Shown here piece by piece: positions 38,365-47,429 of a DNA stretch of 64,000 bases. Each line of letters opens with the position of its first letter. Position 1 is the first letter of the stretch. The notes below the pieces were generated by a model that worked only from the letters and a program-made list of their open reading frames with translations, searched no databases and was not told the origin of the DNA. The stretch comes from an uncultured Muribaculaceae bacterium. Lineage in GTDB: Bacteria; Bacteroidota; Bacteroidia; Bacteroidales; Muribaculaceae. The position numbers were made by a program, and so were the translations under genes. The stretch is taken from positions 62,001-126,000 of the forward strand of contig CANNVE010000007.1 in the NCBI GenBank assembly GCA_947525975.1. Direction: 5' to 3'.

Positions 38365-38967
38365 CTATCTCAATTCTACGGTAAGACCCATAGCAGAAAC
38401 CATGCGGTAGAAAGTTGAGATCGATGGTATAGTCAGCCCTCTTTCCACTCTGGATATATAACTTTTGTCAGCACCGATTTTATCAGCAAGTTCGGATTGA
38501 GTCATTCCGGATTCTTTGCGGGCATCAAGAAGAATTTGGGCGTTATATTCCTCCCATGCCTGGTCTTCAGCTGCTCGGCGACTTTCTGTTCCGGGTTCAC
38601 CAAAAGTGCGGTTGAGTTCTTCACTCACATTGTATGTCTGCATTTTTGTCTTCATAATACTCATTTTAAGTCGTTTCGCTTTTAATATTTCACTTCGTGG
38701 AGTTTTTTGACTCTTTTTTCTGAAAGCATTGAACAATATGACCAACCTCTCACCATCGTAAATAAAGAAGATGCGAAATTCATTGTTTCCATAATTCACA
38801 CGAAATTCATAAATATCATCTTCAATATACTTGATGAAATGGGATGGAATTCTTTCTGTGTCAGAAAATAACAATAAGGCTCTCCTTATTTTCATCTGCT
38901 CCTTCTCGCTTAACTTTGCCATGAAGTCACGATAATAGTCCTTATATGCAATAATTTCTCTAACCAT
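38365..38967 (-). CDS. HigB toxin-HigA antitoxin encoded as one fused protein
   Basis: One 200-aa frame holds two normally separate proteins. Residues 1-100 match the HigB/RelE-like mRNA interferase family (IIAYKDYYRDFMAKLSEKEQ, VNYGNNEFRIFFIYDGERLVILFNAFRKKSQKTP). Residues 102-200 match the HigA antitoxin, with a Cro/C1-type helix-turn-helix at about 155-185 (MTQSELADKIGADKSYISRVE). The joint reads AKRLKMSIMKTKM with Met at 102, 105 and 109. In the alternative frame the ATGA there would form the usual HigB stop/HigA start overlap. Base composition is richer in A/T than neighbours, consistent with transfer. The fusion could be real, or a one-base indel or error. Internal initiation could still give free antitoxin. 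Confidence 0.85.
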   Translation of the reverse strand: MVREIIAYKDYYRDFMAKLSEKEQMKIRRALLLFSDTERIPSHFIKYIEDDIYEFRVNYGNNEFRIFFIYDGERLVILFNAFRKKSQKTPRSEILKAKRLKMSIMKTKMQTYNVSEELNRTFGEPGTESRRAAEDQAWEEYNAQILLDARKESGMTQSELADKIGADKSYISRVERGLTIPSISTFYRMVSAMGLTVELR

Positions 38968-38971
38968 ATGG

Positions 38972-39006
38972 CAAAGATAACGAATGTTGCTAAATTATAC
39001 AACATT
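38972..39006 (-). promoter_or_regulatory. HigBA promoter with embedded inverted repeat (candidate operator)
   Basis: On the minus strand GTTG (39000-39003), a 20-nt spacer and TATCTTTG (38972-38979) form a full promoter. The 7-bp inverted repeat AATGTTG/CAACATT (38983-38989 and 39000-39006) spans the spacer and -33 box, where an autorepressing HigA dimer would bind. The -7 box is 5 nt from the ATG, so the transcript should start at or just inside the first codon and be leaderless or nearly so. Confidence 0.6.
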
Positions 39007-39092
39007 TGTGAAAGAAAAAAGGTTGTTCATTTCCAATACATTTTGCATCAAATCACGCTTGCCAGGGATATTACTATTACATCTATATTAAA

Positions 39093-39126
39093 AAAGCGTT
39101 TTGCCTTGGTTGGGGCAAAACGCTTT
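39093..39126 (-). terminator. Terminator of the M13 peptidase transcript
   Basis: A perfect 13-bp stem AAAGCGTTTTGCC/GGCAAAACGCTTT with an 8-nt loop is followed on the minus strand by a T-run. It isolates HigBA from the upstream operon. Confidence 0.85.
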
Positions 39127-39169
39127 CTTGTTAGATTGATAGGATCAGATTTTGATCCTGGGGGATTTT

Positions 39170-41191
39170 TTACCAGATTACTACGCGCTCTTCGGCGGGG
39201 CGGAACATCTTGTCGCCCTCCTTGATGCCAAATGCGGCGAAGAAAGGATCGATGTTGCGCAGCGTGCCGTTGACGCGCCAGCGACCAAGCGAATGGGGAT
39301 CGGTGACTGTGCGGCTGAGGATTTCCTCATCGCGGATATTGCCGGCCCATACGTTGGAGTATGCGAGATAGAAGCGCTGGTCAGGGGTCAGGCCGTCGAT
39401 GTCTTTGCCAGGCTGGCCGTTGAGCGAATTGTGGTAAGCGGGGTATGCCACGCGCAGACCTCCCTGGTCGGCGATGTTCTCGCCAAGAGTGAGCCTGCCG
39501 TTGGCGTGGGTGTCGCCAAGCACAATGATGCGGTCAAACTGGGCAGCGAGCGAGTCGGCAAGCTGATTGAATGCCTGGGCGTCCTCGTGAGTCCACCAGT
39601 CGATCATGTTGCCGTCCTTGTCAAACTGGCGGCCCTGATCGTCAAAGCCGTGAGTCATCTCATGACCGATAACCACGCCGATAGCGCCGTAGTTGATGGC
39701 GTCGTCAGCCTCCGGATCGAAGAACGGCGGCTGGAGGATGCCTGCGGGGAAGCAAATCTCATTGGTGGTGGGGTTGTAGTAAGCGTTGACCGTCTGGGGC
39801 GACATGTGCCAGCGCGAGCGGTCGACAGGCTTGCCGTAGTCAGCGAGATTGTAGTTGTTGTTGAATACGATGGCCGATTTGATATTCTCCCAGTAGGGCT
39901 TTTCGGGATCGATGGTGAGCGATGAATAATCACGCCACTTGTCAGGATATCCGATCTTCACGGTGAAGGCATCGAGCTTCTCGTGAGCCTTTGCCTTGGT
40001 GGCATCGCTCATCCATGTGAGGCTGTCGATGTGCTCGCCGAGAGCTGTCTGGAGGTTGCTTACGAGAGTCACCATCTTGTCTTTGGAGCTCTGGGGGAAA
40101 TACTTCTCCACGTAGAGCTGGCCGAGAGCCTCGCCGAGGATGCCATTAGGCACGCTCATGGCGCGCTTCCAGCGGGGCCTCTGCTGCTGCACGCCCGAAA
40201 TCACCTTCGAGAGTTCGAAATTAGCGTTGACAAAGTCATCGCTCAGGTAGGAAGCAGCCGATGAGATGTAGTCAGCCACCATGTAGTCGCGGATCTTCTC
40301 GATGGGAGTGGTGGCGATCACTTTCTCCACTTCGGCAAGGAAACCGGGATTCTCCACGATCACTGTGTCGATGTCGTTGATGCCTTCAGCCGCGAAATAA
40401 GCCTTGAGGTTCACGCTGGGCGCTGATTTCTGAAGCTCGGCCACGGCGGTGGGATTATACTGCTTTGCGGGATCGCGCATTTCCTCGCGCGACATCGATG
40501 CCTTGGCGAGGCGGGTCTCGATATCGATGCTGTTCTTTGCCACGCGCTCAGCGTCAGCCTCGCTGTATCCGGCGAGCTTGGCAATGGTGGTGAGATATGT
40601 GCGGTATGCGTCGAGCACAGCCTTCTCGCGGGGAGTGTCCTTGAGGTAGTAATCGCGGTCGCCAAGTCCGAGGCCGCCCTGGCCAAGATACATCACGTTC
40701 ATGTCAGAGTTGAGCAAGTCGGCCGAAACGCCGGTGCCGAAGAATGCTCCCACGCCGGGCATAGTGGCCATCACAGCGGGCAGGTCTTCCTTGTTGAGAG
40801 AGTTGAGTGTCGCGATGTCGGCTGCCAGAGGCGCGGCTCCCTGCGCGTTGAGGGTCACGCTGTCCATGCCCTGCGCATAAAGGTCGGCGATCTTCTGAGC
40901 GTTTGATCCGGGCTCGTTGTCGAGAGAATCGAGGCCGAGGATGAGCTCCTGCACCTGCAGGCGGTTATTCTCGCCAAGAGCGTCGAATGTGCCATAGCGG
41001 GAGTATTCGTCGGTCAGGGGGTTGGCTGCCATCCAGCCGCCGCAAGCATACTGGTAGAAATCTTCGCCCGGAACGGTGGTCTCGTCAAGGTTGGCCTTGT
41101 CGATGCCCTTGGGCGTCTTTTCAGATGAGCAATTTGCCATTGTCATAGCAACAACTGATGCTGAAATTAATAATGATGGGAATTTTAACAT
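39170..41191 (-). CDS. M13 family zinc metallopeptidase lipoprotein (PepO/neprilysin-like)
   Basis: A 673-aa periplasmic or surface endopeptidase for oligopeptides. The signal peptide ends in a lipobox (MANC, Cys20), so it is a lipoprotein. The zinc site is VIGHEMTHGFDDQGRQFD (HExxH) near 510. ENIADQGGLRVAY supplies the third ligand (ExxxD), and the substrate-binding NAYYNPTTNEICFPAGILQPPFF precedes it. The C-terminus reads VIW, typical for M13. It is 35 nt downstream of the ABC-F gene on the same strand. Confidence 0.94.
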   Translation of the reverse strand: MLKFPSLLISASVVAMTMANCSSEKTPKGIDKANLDETTVPGEDFYQYACGGWMAANPLTDEYSRYGTFDALGENNRLQVQELILGLDSLDNEPGSNAQKIADLYAQGMDSVTLNAQGAAPLAADIATLNSLNKEDLPAVMATMPGVGAFFGTGVSADLLNSDMNVMYLGQGGLGLGDRDYYLKDTPREKAVLDAYRTYLTTIAKLAGYSEADAERVAKNSIDIETRLAKASMSREEMRDPAKQYNPTAVAELQKSAPSVNLKAYFAAEGINDIDTVIVENPGFLAEVEKVIATTPIEKIRDYMVADYISSAASYLSDDFVNANFELSKVISGVQQQRPRWKRAMSVPNGILGEALGQLYVEKYFPQSSKDKMVTLVSNLQTALGEHIDSLTWMSDATKAKAHEKLDAFTVKIGYPDKWRDYSSLTIDPEKPYWENIKSAIVFNNNYNLADYGKPVDRSRWHMSPQTVNAYYNPTTNEICFPAGILQPPFFDPEADDAINYGAIGVVIGHEMTHGFDDQGRQFDKDGNMIDWWTHEDAQAFNQLADSLAAQFDRIIVLGDTHANGRLTLGENIADQGGLRVAYPAYHNSLNGQPGKDIDGLTPDQRFYLAYSNVWAGNIRDEEILSRTVTDPHSLGRWRVNGTLRNIDPFFAAFGIKEGDKMFRPAEERVVIW

Positions 41192-41226
41192 AAATGTATA
41201 TTTAGGTTGTATTGCTTTGTCTTATT

Positions 41227-43155
41227 TCACTCTGCCATAGCCTCATATTCAAGCGAGGCGCTCTCCCACGCCGCCATGGCGTCATCGAGCTGACGCTGCA
41301 GGTCGGCGTGCTGCCTGAAAAGATCATCGTCCGTGAGACCTTGGGCGAATTTCGCCTCGATCTCCGCCTTTTCCGCCTCTATCCTTTCTATATTTGATTC
41401 GGCTTCGTCCACCCGCTTTTTGGCCTGTCGGATCTGCTTCTCGCGCTCTTTCTTTTCGGCGTAAGATAATTTCGAGGGCGAGGCTTCAGCCACCGGAGCG
41501 TCAGGCTTGACTTTAGACGCCTCCTTGCGCTCAAGTTCCTGAAGCGACGCTATCTTCTTCTTTTCAAGAAATTCGTAGATGCCGCCGAGGCATTCCTTTA
41601 CTTGGCCGCCGCCGAATTCATACACCTTGTCGACAAGGCCATCGAGGAATTGCCTGTCATGGCTCACTATGATGGCCGTTCCGTTGAAATCCTTTATTGC
41701 CTGCTTCAGGATGTCCTTGGTGCGCATATCGAGGTGGTTGGTTGGTTCGTCGAGAATAAGCAGGTTGACAGGCTCAAGCAGCAGGCGTATCATGGCCAGG
41801 CGTGTTTTCTCGCCCCCCGACAGCACCTTCACCTTCTTGTCTGACGCTTCGCCGCCGAACATGAACGCACCGAGGATGTCGCGTATCTTTGTGCGGATGT
41901 CTCCGACTGCCACCCTGTCGATAGTATCGAAAACCGTGATGTCCTGGTCGAGAAGCTGTGCCTGATTCTGGGCGAAATATCCGATCTTCACATTATGCCC
42001 GATCTTGAGATTTCCGGTATAGGGAATCTCGCCCATGATGCACTTCACGAGCGTAGACTTTCCCTCGCCGTTCTTTCCCACAAAAGCCACCTTCTCGCCG
42101 CGCTTGATGACAAATTCGGCATGGTCAAACACCTGATGGTCTCCATAGGCCTTGCCCACATTCTCGGCGATCACGGGGTAATCGCCCGAGCGCGGCGCCG
42201 GCGGAAATTTGAGCGACAGATGCGAATTGTCGACCTCATCGACCTCTATGCGGTCGATCTTGGCCAGCTGCTTCATGCGGCTCTGCACCTGCACAGCCTT
42301 TGTGGCCTTGTAGCGGAAACGCTCAATAAAGTCTTCGGTGTCTTTTATCTGCTTCTGCTGATTCTGGTAAGCCCGCATCTGCTGCTCTATGCGCTCCTGC
42401 CTGAGCTCTACGAAATGCGAATAGTTGACAGCATAGTCATATATCTTACCCAGCGAAATCTCAATGGTGCGGTTGGTGACATTGTCGATGAAAGCGCGGT
42501 CGTGGCTCACAAGCACCACCGCCTTGGCCTTGACCTGAAGAAAAGTCTCAAGCCATTGTATCGACTCAATATCGAGGTGGTTTGTGGGCTCGTCGAGAAG
42601 CAGCACATCGGGATGCGCCAGCAGTATCTTGGCCAATTCTATGCGCATTCGCCAACCTCCGGAGAATTCCGATGTGAGCCTATTGAAGTCTGAGCGCAGG
42701 AATCCGAGTCCCATCAGCGTCTTCTCCATCTCGGCCTCGCAATTCTCGGCCTGCTCCATGGCCAGCTGGTCATTGAGCAGCGTCAGGCGGTCGATCAGGG
42801 CCTGATACTGCGGCGACTCGTAGTCTTCACGCTCTGCAAGCTGACGGTTGATGTCATCCACTTTCTCCTGCATGCGGCGCACGTGAGAAAAGGCCTTGCG
42901 CGTCTCTTCAGCCACGGTGAGCGTATCGCACACCTCCATCTGCTGCGGCAGATACCCGATGGTCACGTCCTCGGGCTTCGACACTGTGCCCGATGTCGGA
43001 GACTGCAATCCGGCTATGATTTTGAGCATAGTGGATTTTCCCGCGCCATTCTTGCCAACGAGGGCTATCTTGTCGCGGGGATTGATGACATAGTTTATGT
43101 CATCGAACAGCGCCTTCGCGCTGAACTCAACAGAAAGATTGTTAATTGATATCAA
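41227..43155 (-). CDS. ABC-F family ATPase
   Basis: A soluble 642-aa protein with two ABC domains and no membrane segment, the ABC-F type that acts on ribosomes. Walker A motifs are GKNGAGKST (near 35) and GKNGEGKST (near 360). Signature motifs are FSGGWRMR and LSGGEKTR, and Walker B segments are LLLDEPTNHLD and LILDEPTNHLD. The linker between the domains and a C-terminal coiled coil (570-640) match Uup/EttA-like members. The frame starts at a TTG (43155), with no in-frame ATG upstream. It precedes the M13 peptidase. Confidence 0.94.
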   Translation of the reverse strand: MISINNLSVEFSAKALFDDINYVINPRDKIALVGKNGAGKSTMLKIIAGLQSPTSGTVSKPEDVTIGYLPQQMEVCDTLTVAEETRKAFSHVRRMQEKVDDINRQLAEREDYESPQYQALIDRLTLLNDQLAMEQAENCEAEMEKTLMGLGFLRSDFNRLTSEFSGGWRMRIELAKILLAHPDVLLLDEPTNHLDIESIQWLETFLQVKAKAVVLVSHDRAFIDNVTNRTIEISLGKIYDYAVNYSHFVELRQERIEQQMRAYQNQQKQIKDTEDFIERFRYKATKAVQVQSRMKQLAKIDRIEVDEVDNSHLSLKFPPAPRSGDYPVIAENVGKAYGDHQVFDHAEFVIKRGEKVAFVGKNGEGKSTLVKCIMGEIPYTGNLKIGHNVKIGYFAQNQAQLLDQDITVFDTIDRVAVGDIRTKIRDILGAFMFGGEASDKKVKVLSGGEKTRLAMIRLLLEPVNLLILDEPTNHLDMRTKDILKQAIKDFNGTAIIVSHDRQFLDGLVDKVYEFGGGQVKECLGGIYEFLEKKKIASLQELERKEASKVKPDAPVAEASPSKLSYAEKKEREKQIRQAKKRVDEAESNIERIEAEKAEIEAKFAQGLTDDDLFRQHADLQRQLDDAMAAWESASLEYEAMAE

Positions 43156-43191
43156 TGCAAGCGATTGGTTGTTTAGTTAAAACGAATGGGC

Positions 43192-43764
43192 CTAACGCCT
43201 CACATGGTATATGCCCCTGTCAGTGATGACCAGGTCTACCTTCACATCGTGAGGCTCGGCATCAATTTCGTCGACCATCTGGAAGTCATAGGCAACGCCC
43301 ACTTTCAGAGCCTTTGAGCCACTGAGCAGACGGTCGTAATATCCTTTGCCGCGGCCCACGCGATTGCCCTTGCGGTCGTAGGCCACTCCCGGCACTATTA
43401 TCATCTCTATATCTCCGACATCCACCGTGTCGTCGCCCTGCGGCTCCTCTATCTGGAAAGAGCCGAGACGGAGGGTACTCCTGTCGAAAGGCAGGATGTC
43501 GAGGTTGACGCCATTCACCCTCGGCAGGAAGAAATGCTTTGTGCGGCTCCAGCGATCGAGAAAATCTATGGTGGATATTTCGTCGGGCAGCGAGTGATAC
43601 ATCAGTATCTTGTCTGACATCATGAACGATGCCGTCTGCTCGAGCAGGGCGAAAGCCGCCGAGGCCGCAGCTGCCTTTTCAGCCGGCGACAGTAGCGCCT
43701 TCTGGGCTTTGATGCGTATGCGAATGTCTTCTTTTTTCATTTCTGCTTGTATAATGTCATTCAT
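43192..43764 (-). CDS. 5-formyltetrahydrofolate cyclo-ligase
   Basis: This enzyme converts 5-formyl-THF to 5,10-methenyl-THF with ATP. The protein (190 aa) ends its conserved core with GNRVGRGKGYYDRLLSG and VGVAYDFQMVDEIDAEPHDVKVD, the family signature. The start at 43764 overlaps the ctp gene by 8 bp. An ATG at 43740 (MKKEDIRIRIKAQ) matches the usual family N-terminus and is an equally good start. Confidence 0.92.
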   Translation of the reverse strand: MNDIIQAEMKKEDIRIRIKAQKALLSPAEKAAAASAAFALLEQTASFMMSDKILMYHSLPDEISTIDFLDRWSRTKHFFLPRVNGVNLDILPFDRSTLRLGSFQIEEPQGDDTVDVGDIEMIIVPGVAYDRKGNRVGRGKGYYDRLLSGSKALKVGVAYDFQMVDEIDAEPHDVKVDLVITDRGIYHVRR

Positions 43765-45352
43765 TTACAGGCACCTTCGCTTTCTCCAAAGCCTTCCTCA
43801 CCGTAGAGTCATACTGATTGTAGACCTCATAGTATCCGGAAAGCCCCATGATATTGCGGGCGATAAGCGCCTTTAATTGATTAACTATTAATGGGGCTGA
43901 AATGTTTATCTGATTATAGCGCGGATTGACGCCATTGATCTGTGCAAAATGCACAAACGAATTGAGAAGCACCGAATTAGACGGAAGCATCTGCATGAGG
44001 CCATCGACATTTTTCGCGGTCTGCAACTGCTGACGGTTGAGGTCGCAGTATTCGTAGGCGAACTTCATGAGCAGATTCTGATCGCGCACCACATTGTAGT
44101 ATGCGGTCACATGAGCCGTGTCTTCGGGCACAAACTGGTCGGGCATGATGCCGCCTCCGCCATAGACCTTTCTGCCGCCGACGGTGGTGAACTCAAGATT
44201 CTTATTGAGCTTCACCGAATCTTCGTTAAGCACCTCGCCGTTGACGTAGCGGTTCACGATATCGAGATCATAGTCAGAGATGTGGCCGCGCGTGTAATCC
44301 TTCTGTATGGAGCGGCCCGACGGAGTGTAATAGCGCTGCACGGTGAGTCGCACTTCGCTTGAGTCGGCCAATGACATAGGGCGCTGCACGAGCCCTTTGC
44401 CGAAGGTGCGCCTTCCTATGATCCAGCCTCGGTCATTGTCCTGTATGGCGCCTGAGAATATCTCGCTTGAGCTTGCGGTGAATTCGTTGACGAGAACCAC
44501 AAGGTCGGCATCGCGGAACGATCCGGTGCCATCAGCCTTGATGGTGATATTGTCGTCGTCATTTCTACCGCGGGTGCTGACGATTACGTCTCCGACATTT
44601 AGAAATTCGTTGGCCATGAGCACAGCGGGCTCCATGAAGCCGCCACCGTTGAAACGGAGGTCGACTATGTATTTTGTGGCTCCTTGCAGTTTGAGCCTGG
44701 TGAGAGCCTGAAAAAACTCGTTGAACGTGTTGCGTGCGAATTTAGATATGCGCACATATCCCACCTCGGGCTCAATCATGTATGCGGCGTCAATGCTCTC
44801 TACTGGGATATCGTCGCGTATGAGCTCAAAGGCAATCAATTCCTTCTGGTTTCCGCGCTTCACCTTGATGGTGACGTGAGTGCCCTTCTCGCCTCTGAGC
44901 ATGTGCACGATGTCGTTCTGCGGCACATTGCGGCCGGCCACCACGGTGTCATCGACTTCGATGATGCGGTCGCCCGCCATCACGCCACCCTTCTCTGAAG
45001 GGCCTCCTGAAAGCACCTCGAGCACATTGAGAGTGTCGTTGAGCACCTGAAACGAAATGCCAATGCCGCTGAATTTCCCTTCGAGTTCGCTGTTGACGTC
45101 ATTAAGCTCTTTGGCGGGGATATACGCCGAGTGGGGGTCGAGATTGTTGAGCATGACCGGAATGGTCATCTCCACAAGGCTGTCAAGGTCTATGTCGTCA
45201 ACATAATTCTCTTCGATCATGCCAAATACATCCATCAGTTTCTGGCGCGCCTGTGTGTCAGCGACGTGCCTGCCGTCAAATAAGGTGCCGATCCAGATTC
45301 CGGCCGCGAAGACCACGGCGAATACCAAAGGCAACCAATATTTATGCTTCAT
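43757..45352 (-). CDS. S41 family C-terminal processing peptidase
   Basis: A periplasmic serine protease of the CtpA/Prc type, 531 aa. An N-terminal membrane anchor (5-23) is followed by a PDZ domain (about 90-170, VLEVLSGGPSEKGGVMAGDRI). The catalytic core has DLRFNGGGFMEPA and the Ser in NEFTASSSEIFSGAIQDNDRG. The Lys is in GRRTFGKGLVQ. It overlaps the cyclo-ligase gene. The dCMP deaminase lies upstream on the same strand. Confidence 0.95.
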   Translation of the reverse strand: MKHKYWLPLVFAVVFAAGIWIGTLFDGRHVADTQARQKLMDVFGMIEENYVDDIDLDSLVEMTIPVMLNNLDPHSAYIPAKELNDVNSELEGKFSGIGISFQVLNDTLNVLEVLSGGPSEKGGVMAGDRIIEVDDTVVAGRNVPQNDIVHMLRGEKGTHVTIKVKRGNQKELIAFELIRDDIPVESIDAAYMIEPEVGYVRISKFARNTFNEFFQALTRLKLQGATKYIVDLRFNGGGFMEPAVLMANEFLNVGDVIVSTRGRNDDDNITIKADGTGSFRDADLVVLVNEFTASSSEIFSGAIQDNDRGWIIGRRTFGKGLVQRPMSLADSSEVRLTVQRYYTPSGRSIQKDYTRGHISDYDLDIVNRYVNGEVLNEDSVKLNKNLEFTTVGGRKVYGGGGIMPDQFVPEDTAHVTAYYNVVRDQNLLMKFAYEYCDLNRQQLQTAKNVDGLMQMLPSNSVLLNSFVHFAQINGVNPRYNQINISAPLIVNQLKALIARNIMGLSGYYEVYNQYDSTVRKALEKAKVPVNE

Positions 45353-45476
45353 AATACATTTATTTTTTTATCGTGAATGCCGGGCCGGTATGGCTGCGGC
45401 ATTCAAATATCCTTAACCTTAAAAAAGACCTTGCGCGCCCCGGCTTCAGCCTGGCAACGCCTGAAAGCCCCGGGAT

Positions 45477-45902
45477 TTAACCCAGATCTTCGATGTGCAC
45501 ACATTCCACTCCGGCCCTCTCGAGCAGGTCGAGGCCAAGCGATATGCGGTACAGCTCGTTGTAGACCACTCTCTTGATGCCCGCCTGTATGATCAGTTTG
45601 GCGCATTCCATGCAGGGCGATGCCGAAACATAGAGAGTGGCGCCTTCGCTTGAGTTATTGCTGCGCGCCACCTTGGTGATCGCGTTGGCTTCGGCATGCA
45701 GCACGTATGGCTTGGTAAGGCCGTCTTCATCCTCGCACACGTTTTCGAATCCGGCGGGAGTGCCATTGTATCCGTCAGATATAATCATCTGATCCTTAAC
45801 GAGAATGGCGCCTACTTTTCGACGTTGGCAATAAGAGTTTTCGGCCCATATCGCCGTCATGCGCAAATATCGCTTATCGAGTGTCAGTTGCTTATGATCC
45901 AT
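45477..45902 (-). CDS. dCMP deaminase/ComEB family cytidine deaminase
   Basis: A 141-aa zinc deaminase. The zinc-ligand motif HAEANAI (His about 70, with the catalytic Glu) and the PCMECAK motif (about 96-102) define the family, and AENSYCQRRKVGAILVKD at the N-terminus fits dCMP deaminase. The product dUMP feeds thymidylate synthesis. TATATTTG on the minus strand at 45920-45927 is a -7-like element for it. The protease gene lies 124 nt downstream. Confidence 0.92.
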   Translation of the reverse strand: MDHKQLTLDKRYLRMTAIWAENSYCQRRKVGAILVKDQMIISDGYNGTPAGFENVCEDEDGLTKPYVLHAEANAITKVARSNNSSEGATLYVSASPCMECAKLIIQAGIKRVVYNELYRISLGLDLLERAGVECVHIEDLG

Positions 45903-46023
45903 AGTCTTATTTCAATTTGCAAATATACTAAATTTATTTTGAATAAGCGACTTAAAAAAATGCAAAAACCCGTCAATCGATTCTTTCCGGCCCGCCTTTA
46001 CAAATCTGCCCTGATCAAACGAA

Positions 46024-46054
46024 ATTGGCGCGCATCATTGCTGACGCGCGCCAA
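46024..46054 (-). terminator. Hairpin after DUF1015 gene
   Basis: A 10-bp stem ATTGGCGCGC/GCGCGCCAAT lies about 50 nt beyond the stop at 46102, with a second small hairpin (CCGGCCA/TGGCCGG, 46077-46093) between. The first is a likely terminator, though the following T-run is short. Confidence 0.6.
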
Positions 46055-46101
46055 TCTTAAATCTATCAGACGGGAACCGGCCACAATGGCCGGCACAAAT
46101 A

Positions 46102-47343
46102 TCAGTCGAGTTTATGGATCACGAGGCCGGAGCGGAGTTTGGGCTCGAACCAAGTGGTCTTCGGAGGCATGATATTGCCGGTATCGGCTATGTCCATGAG
46201 CTGCTTCATCGAAACGGGATAGAGAGCCAGGGCCACGGCCATCTCGCCCGAGTCAACGCGACGCTTCAGCTCTTCGAGGCCGCGGATGCCGCCTACGAAG
46301 TCGATGCGCTTGTCGGTGCGGAGATCGGTGATGCCGAGGATGTCGCGCAAGATAAGGTCAGACGAGATTGTTACATCGAGCACACCGATAGGGTCATTGT
46401 CGTCATATGTGCCTTCGCGGGCAGTCAAAGAATACCAGCGGCCTTCGAGATAGAGCGAGAAGTTGTGCAGAGCCTGGGGGCGATAAGGCATCTCACCCAT
46501 CTCCTTTACGATGAATTTGAATTCGAGCTTTTCAAGGAATTCCGCGGGCGACAGGCCGTTGAGATCCTTCACAAGGCGGTTGTAGTCTATGATCTTGAGG
46601 TGCGATGCCGGGAATGCCACAGCAAGGAAATAGTTGTATTCCTCATCGCCTTTGTGGGCCGGATTGCCTTTTGCCTTTTCGTCGCCCACGAGAGCGGCGG
46701 CGGCGGTGCGGTGATGGCCGTCGGCTATGTAGAGGGCGGGTATCTTGGCGAACGCCTCGGTGATGGCTGCGTTCTTGTCTTCGTCAACGATCCAGAATGT
46801 GTGTCCGAATCCATCAGGAGCCACAAAGTCGTATTCAGGCTCCTTGGCGGTCGTCTCCTTGATTATGGCCTCAAGCTCGGCATTGTCGGGGAAAGCGAAG
46901 AATACGGGTTCTACATTGGCATTGTTGACGCGCACATGCTTCATGCGGTCTTCTTCCTTCTCCTTGCGGGTAAGCTCGTGCTTCTTTATCTTTCCGGTCA
47001 TGTAATCGTCTACGTATGCGGCGATGACGATGCCATATTGGGTGCGTCCATCCATCGTCTGGGCGTAGATGTAGTAGTGCTCCTTGTCGTCCTGCACAAG
47101 CCAGCCGCGATCCTGGAAAGCGAGGAAATTGTCTACGGCTTTGCCATATACCCTCGCATCATGCTCGTCAGTGCCGGCCTCGAAATCTATTTCAGGCTTG
47201 ATGATGTGATAGAGCGACTTGGGGTTTCCGTGGGCTTCTTGGCGCGCTTCATCGCTGTTGAGCACGTCGTAGGGGCGCGATGCCACTTCGGTGACCATGT
47301 CTTTCGGAGGACGCAGCCCTTTGAAAGGTTTTACAGTTGCCAT
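46102..47343 (-). CDS. DUF1015 family protein
   Basis: A 413-aa cytoplasmic protein of the DUF1015 family, recognised from the start FKGLRPPKDMVTEVASRPYDVLNSDEA and the central LYIADGHHRTAAAALVGDEKA. The family's biochemical role is not established; members often neighbour serine biosynthesis genes in Bacteroidetes, but here the upstream gene is purA (86 nt away). The histidine-rich ADGHHRTAAA could mark an active site. No signal peptide is present. Confidence 0.9.
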   Translation of the reverse strand: MATVKPFKGLRPPKDMVTEVASRPYDVLNSDEARQEAHGNPKSLYHIIKPEIDFEAGTDEHDARVYGKAVDNFLAFQDRGWLVQDDKEHYYIYAQTMDGRTQYGIVIAAYVDDYMTGKIKKHELTRKEKEEDRMKHVRVNNANVEPVFFAFPDNAELEAIIKETTAKEPEYDFVAPDGFGHTFWIVDEDKNAAITEAFAKIPALYIADGHHRTAAAALVGDEKAKGNPAHKGDEEYNYFLAVAFPASHLKIIDYNRLVKDLNGLSPAEFLEKLEFKFIVKEMGEMPYRPQALHNFSLYLEGRWYSLTAREGTYDDNDPIGVLDVTISSDLILRDILGITDLRTDKRIDFVGGIRGLEELKRRVDSGEMAVALALYPVSMKQLMDIADTGNIMPPKTTWFEPKLRSGLVIHKLD

Positions 47344-47429
47344 GGTTGATTAAGGTTATGGAGTGAAATGTATTGATTAGAGAATGACCCCGCAGCCCTT
47401 TGGCCGCGAGGTCACAGTGTCTTCATGCG

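Noticed and set aside
46114..47349. Long open frame antisense to the DUF1015 gene (411 codons)
   Set aside because: It mirrors a conserved gene in a GC-rich region, has no recognisable domain, and the sense protein matches a known family.
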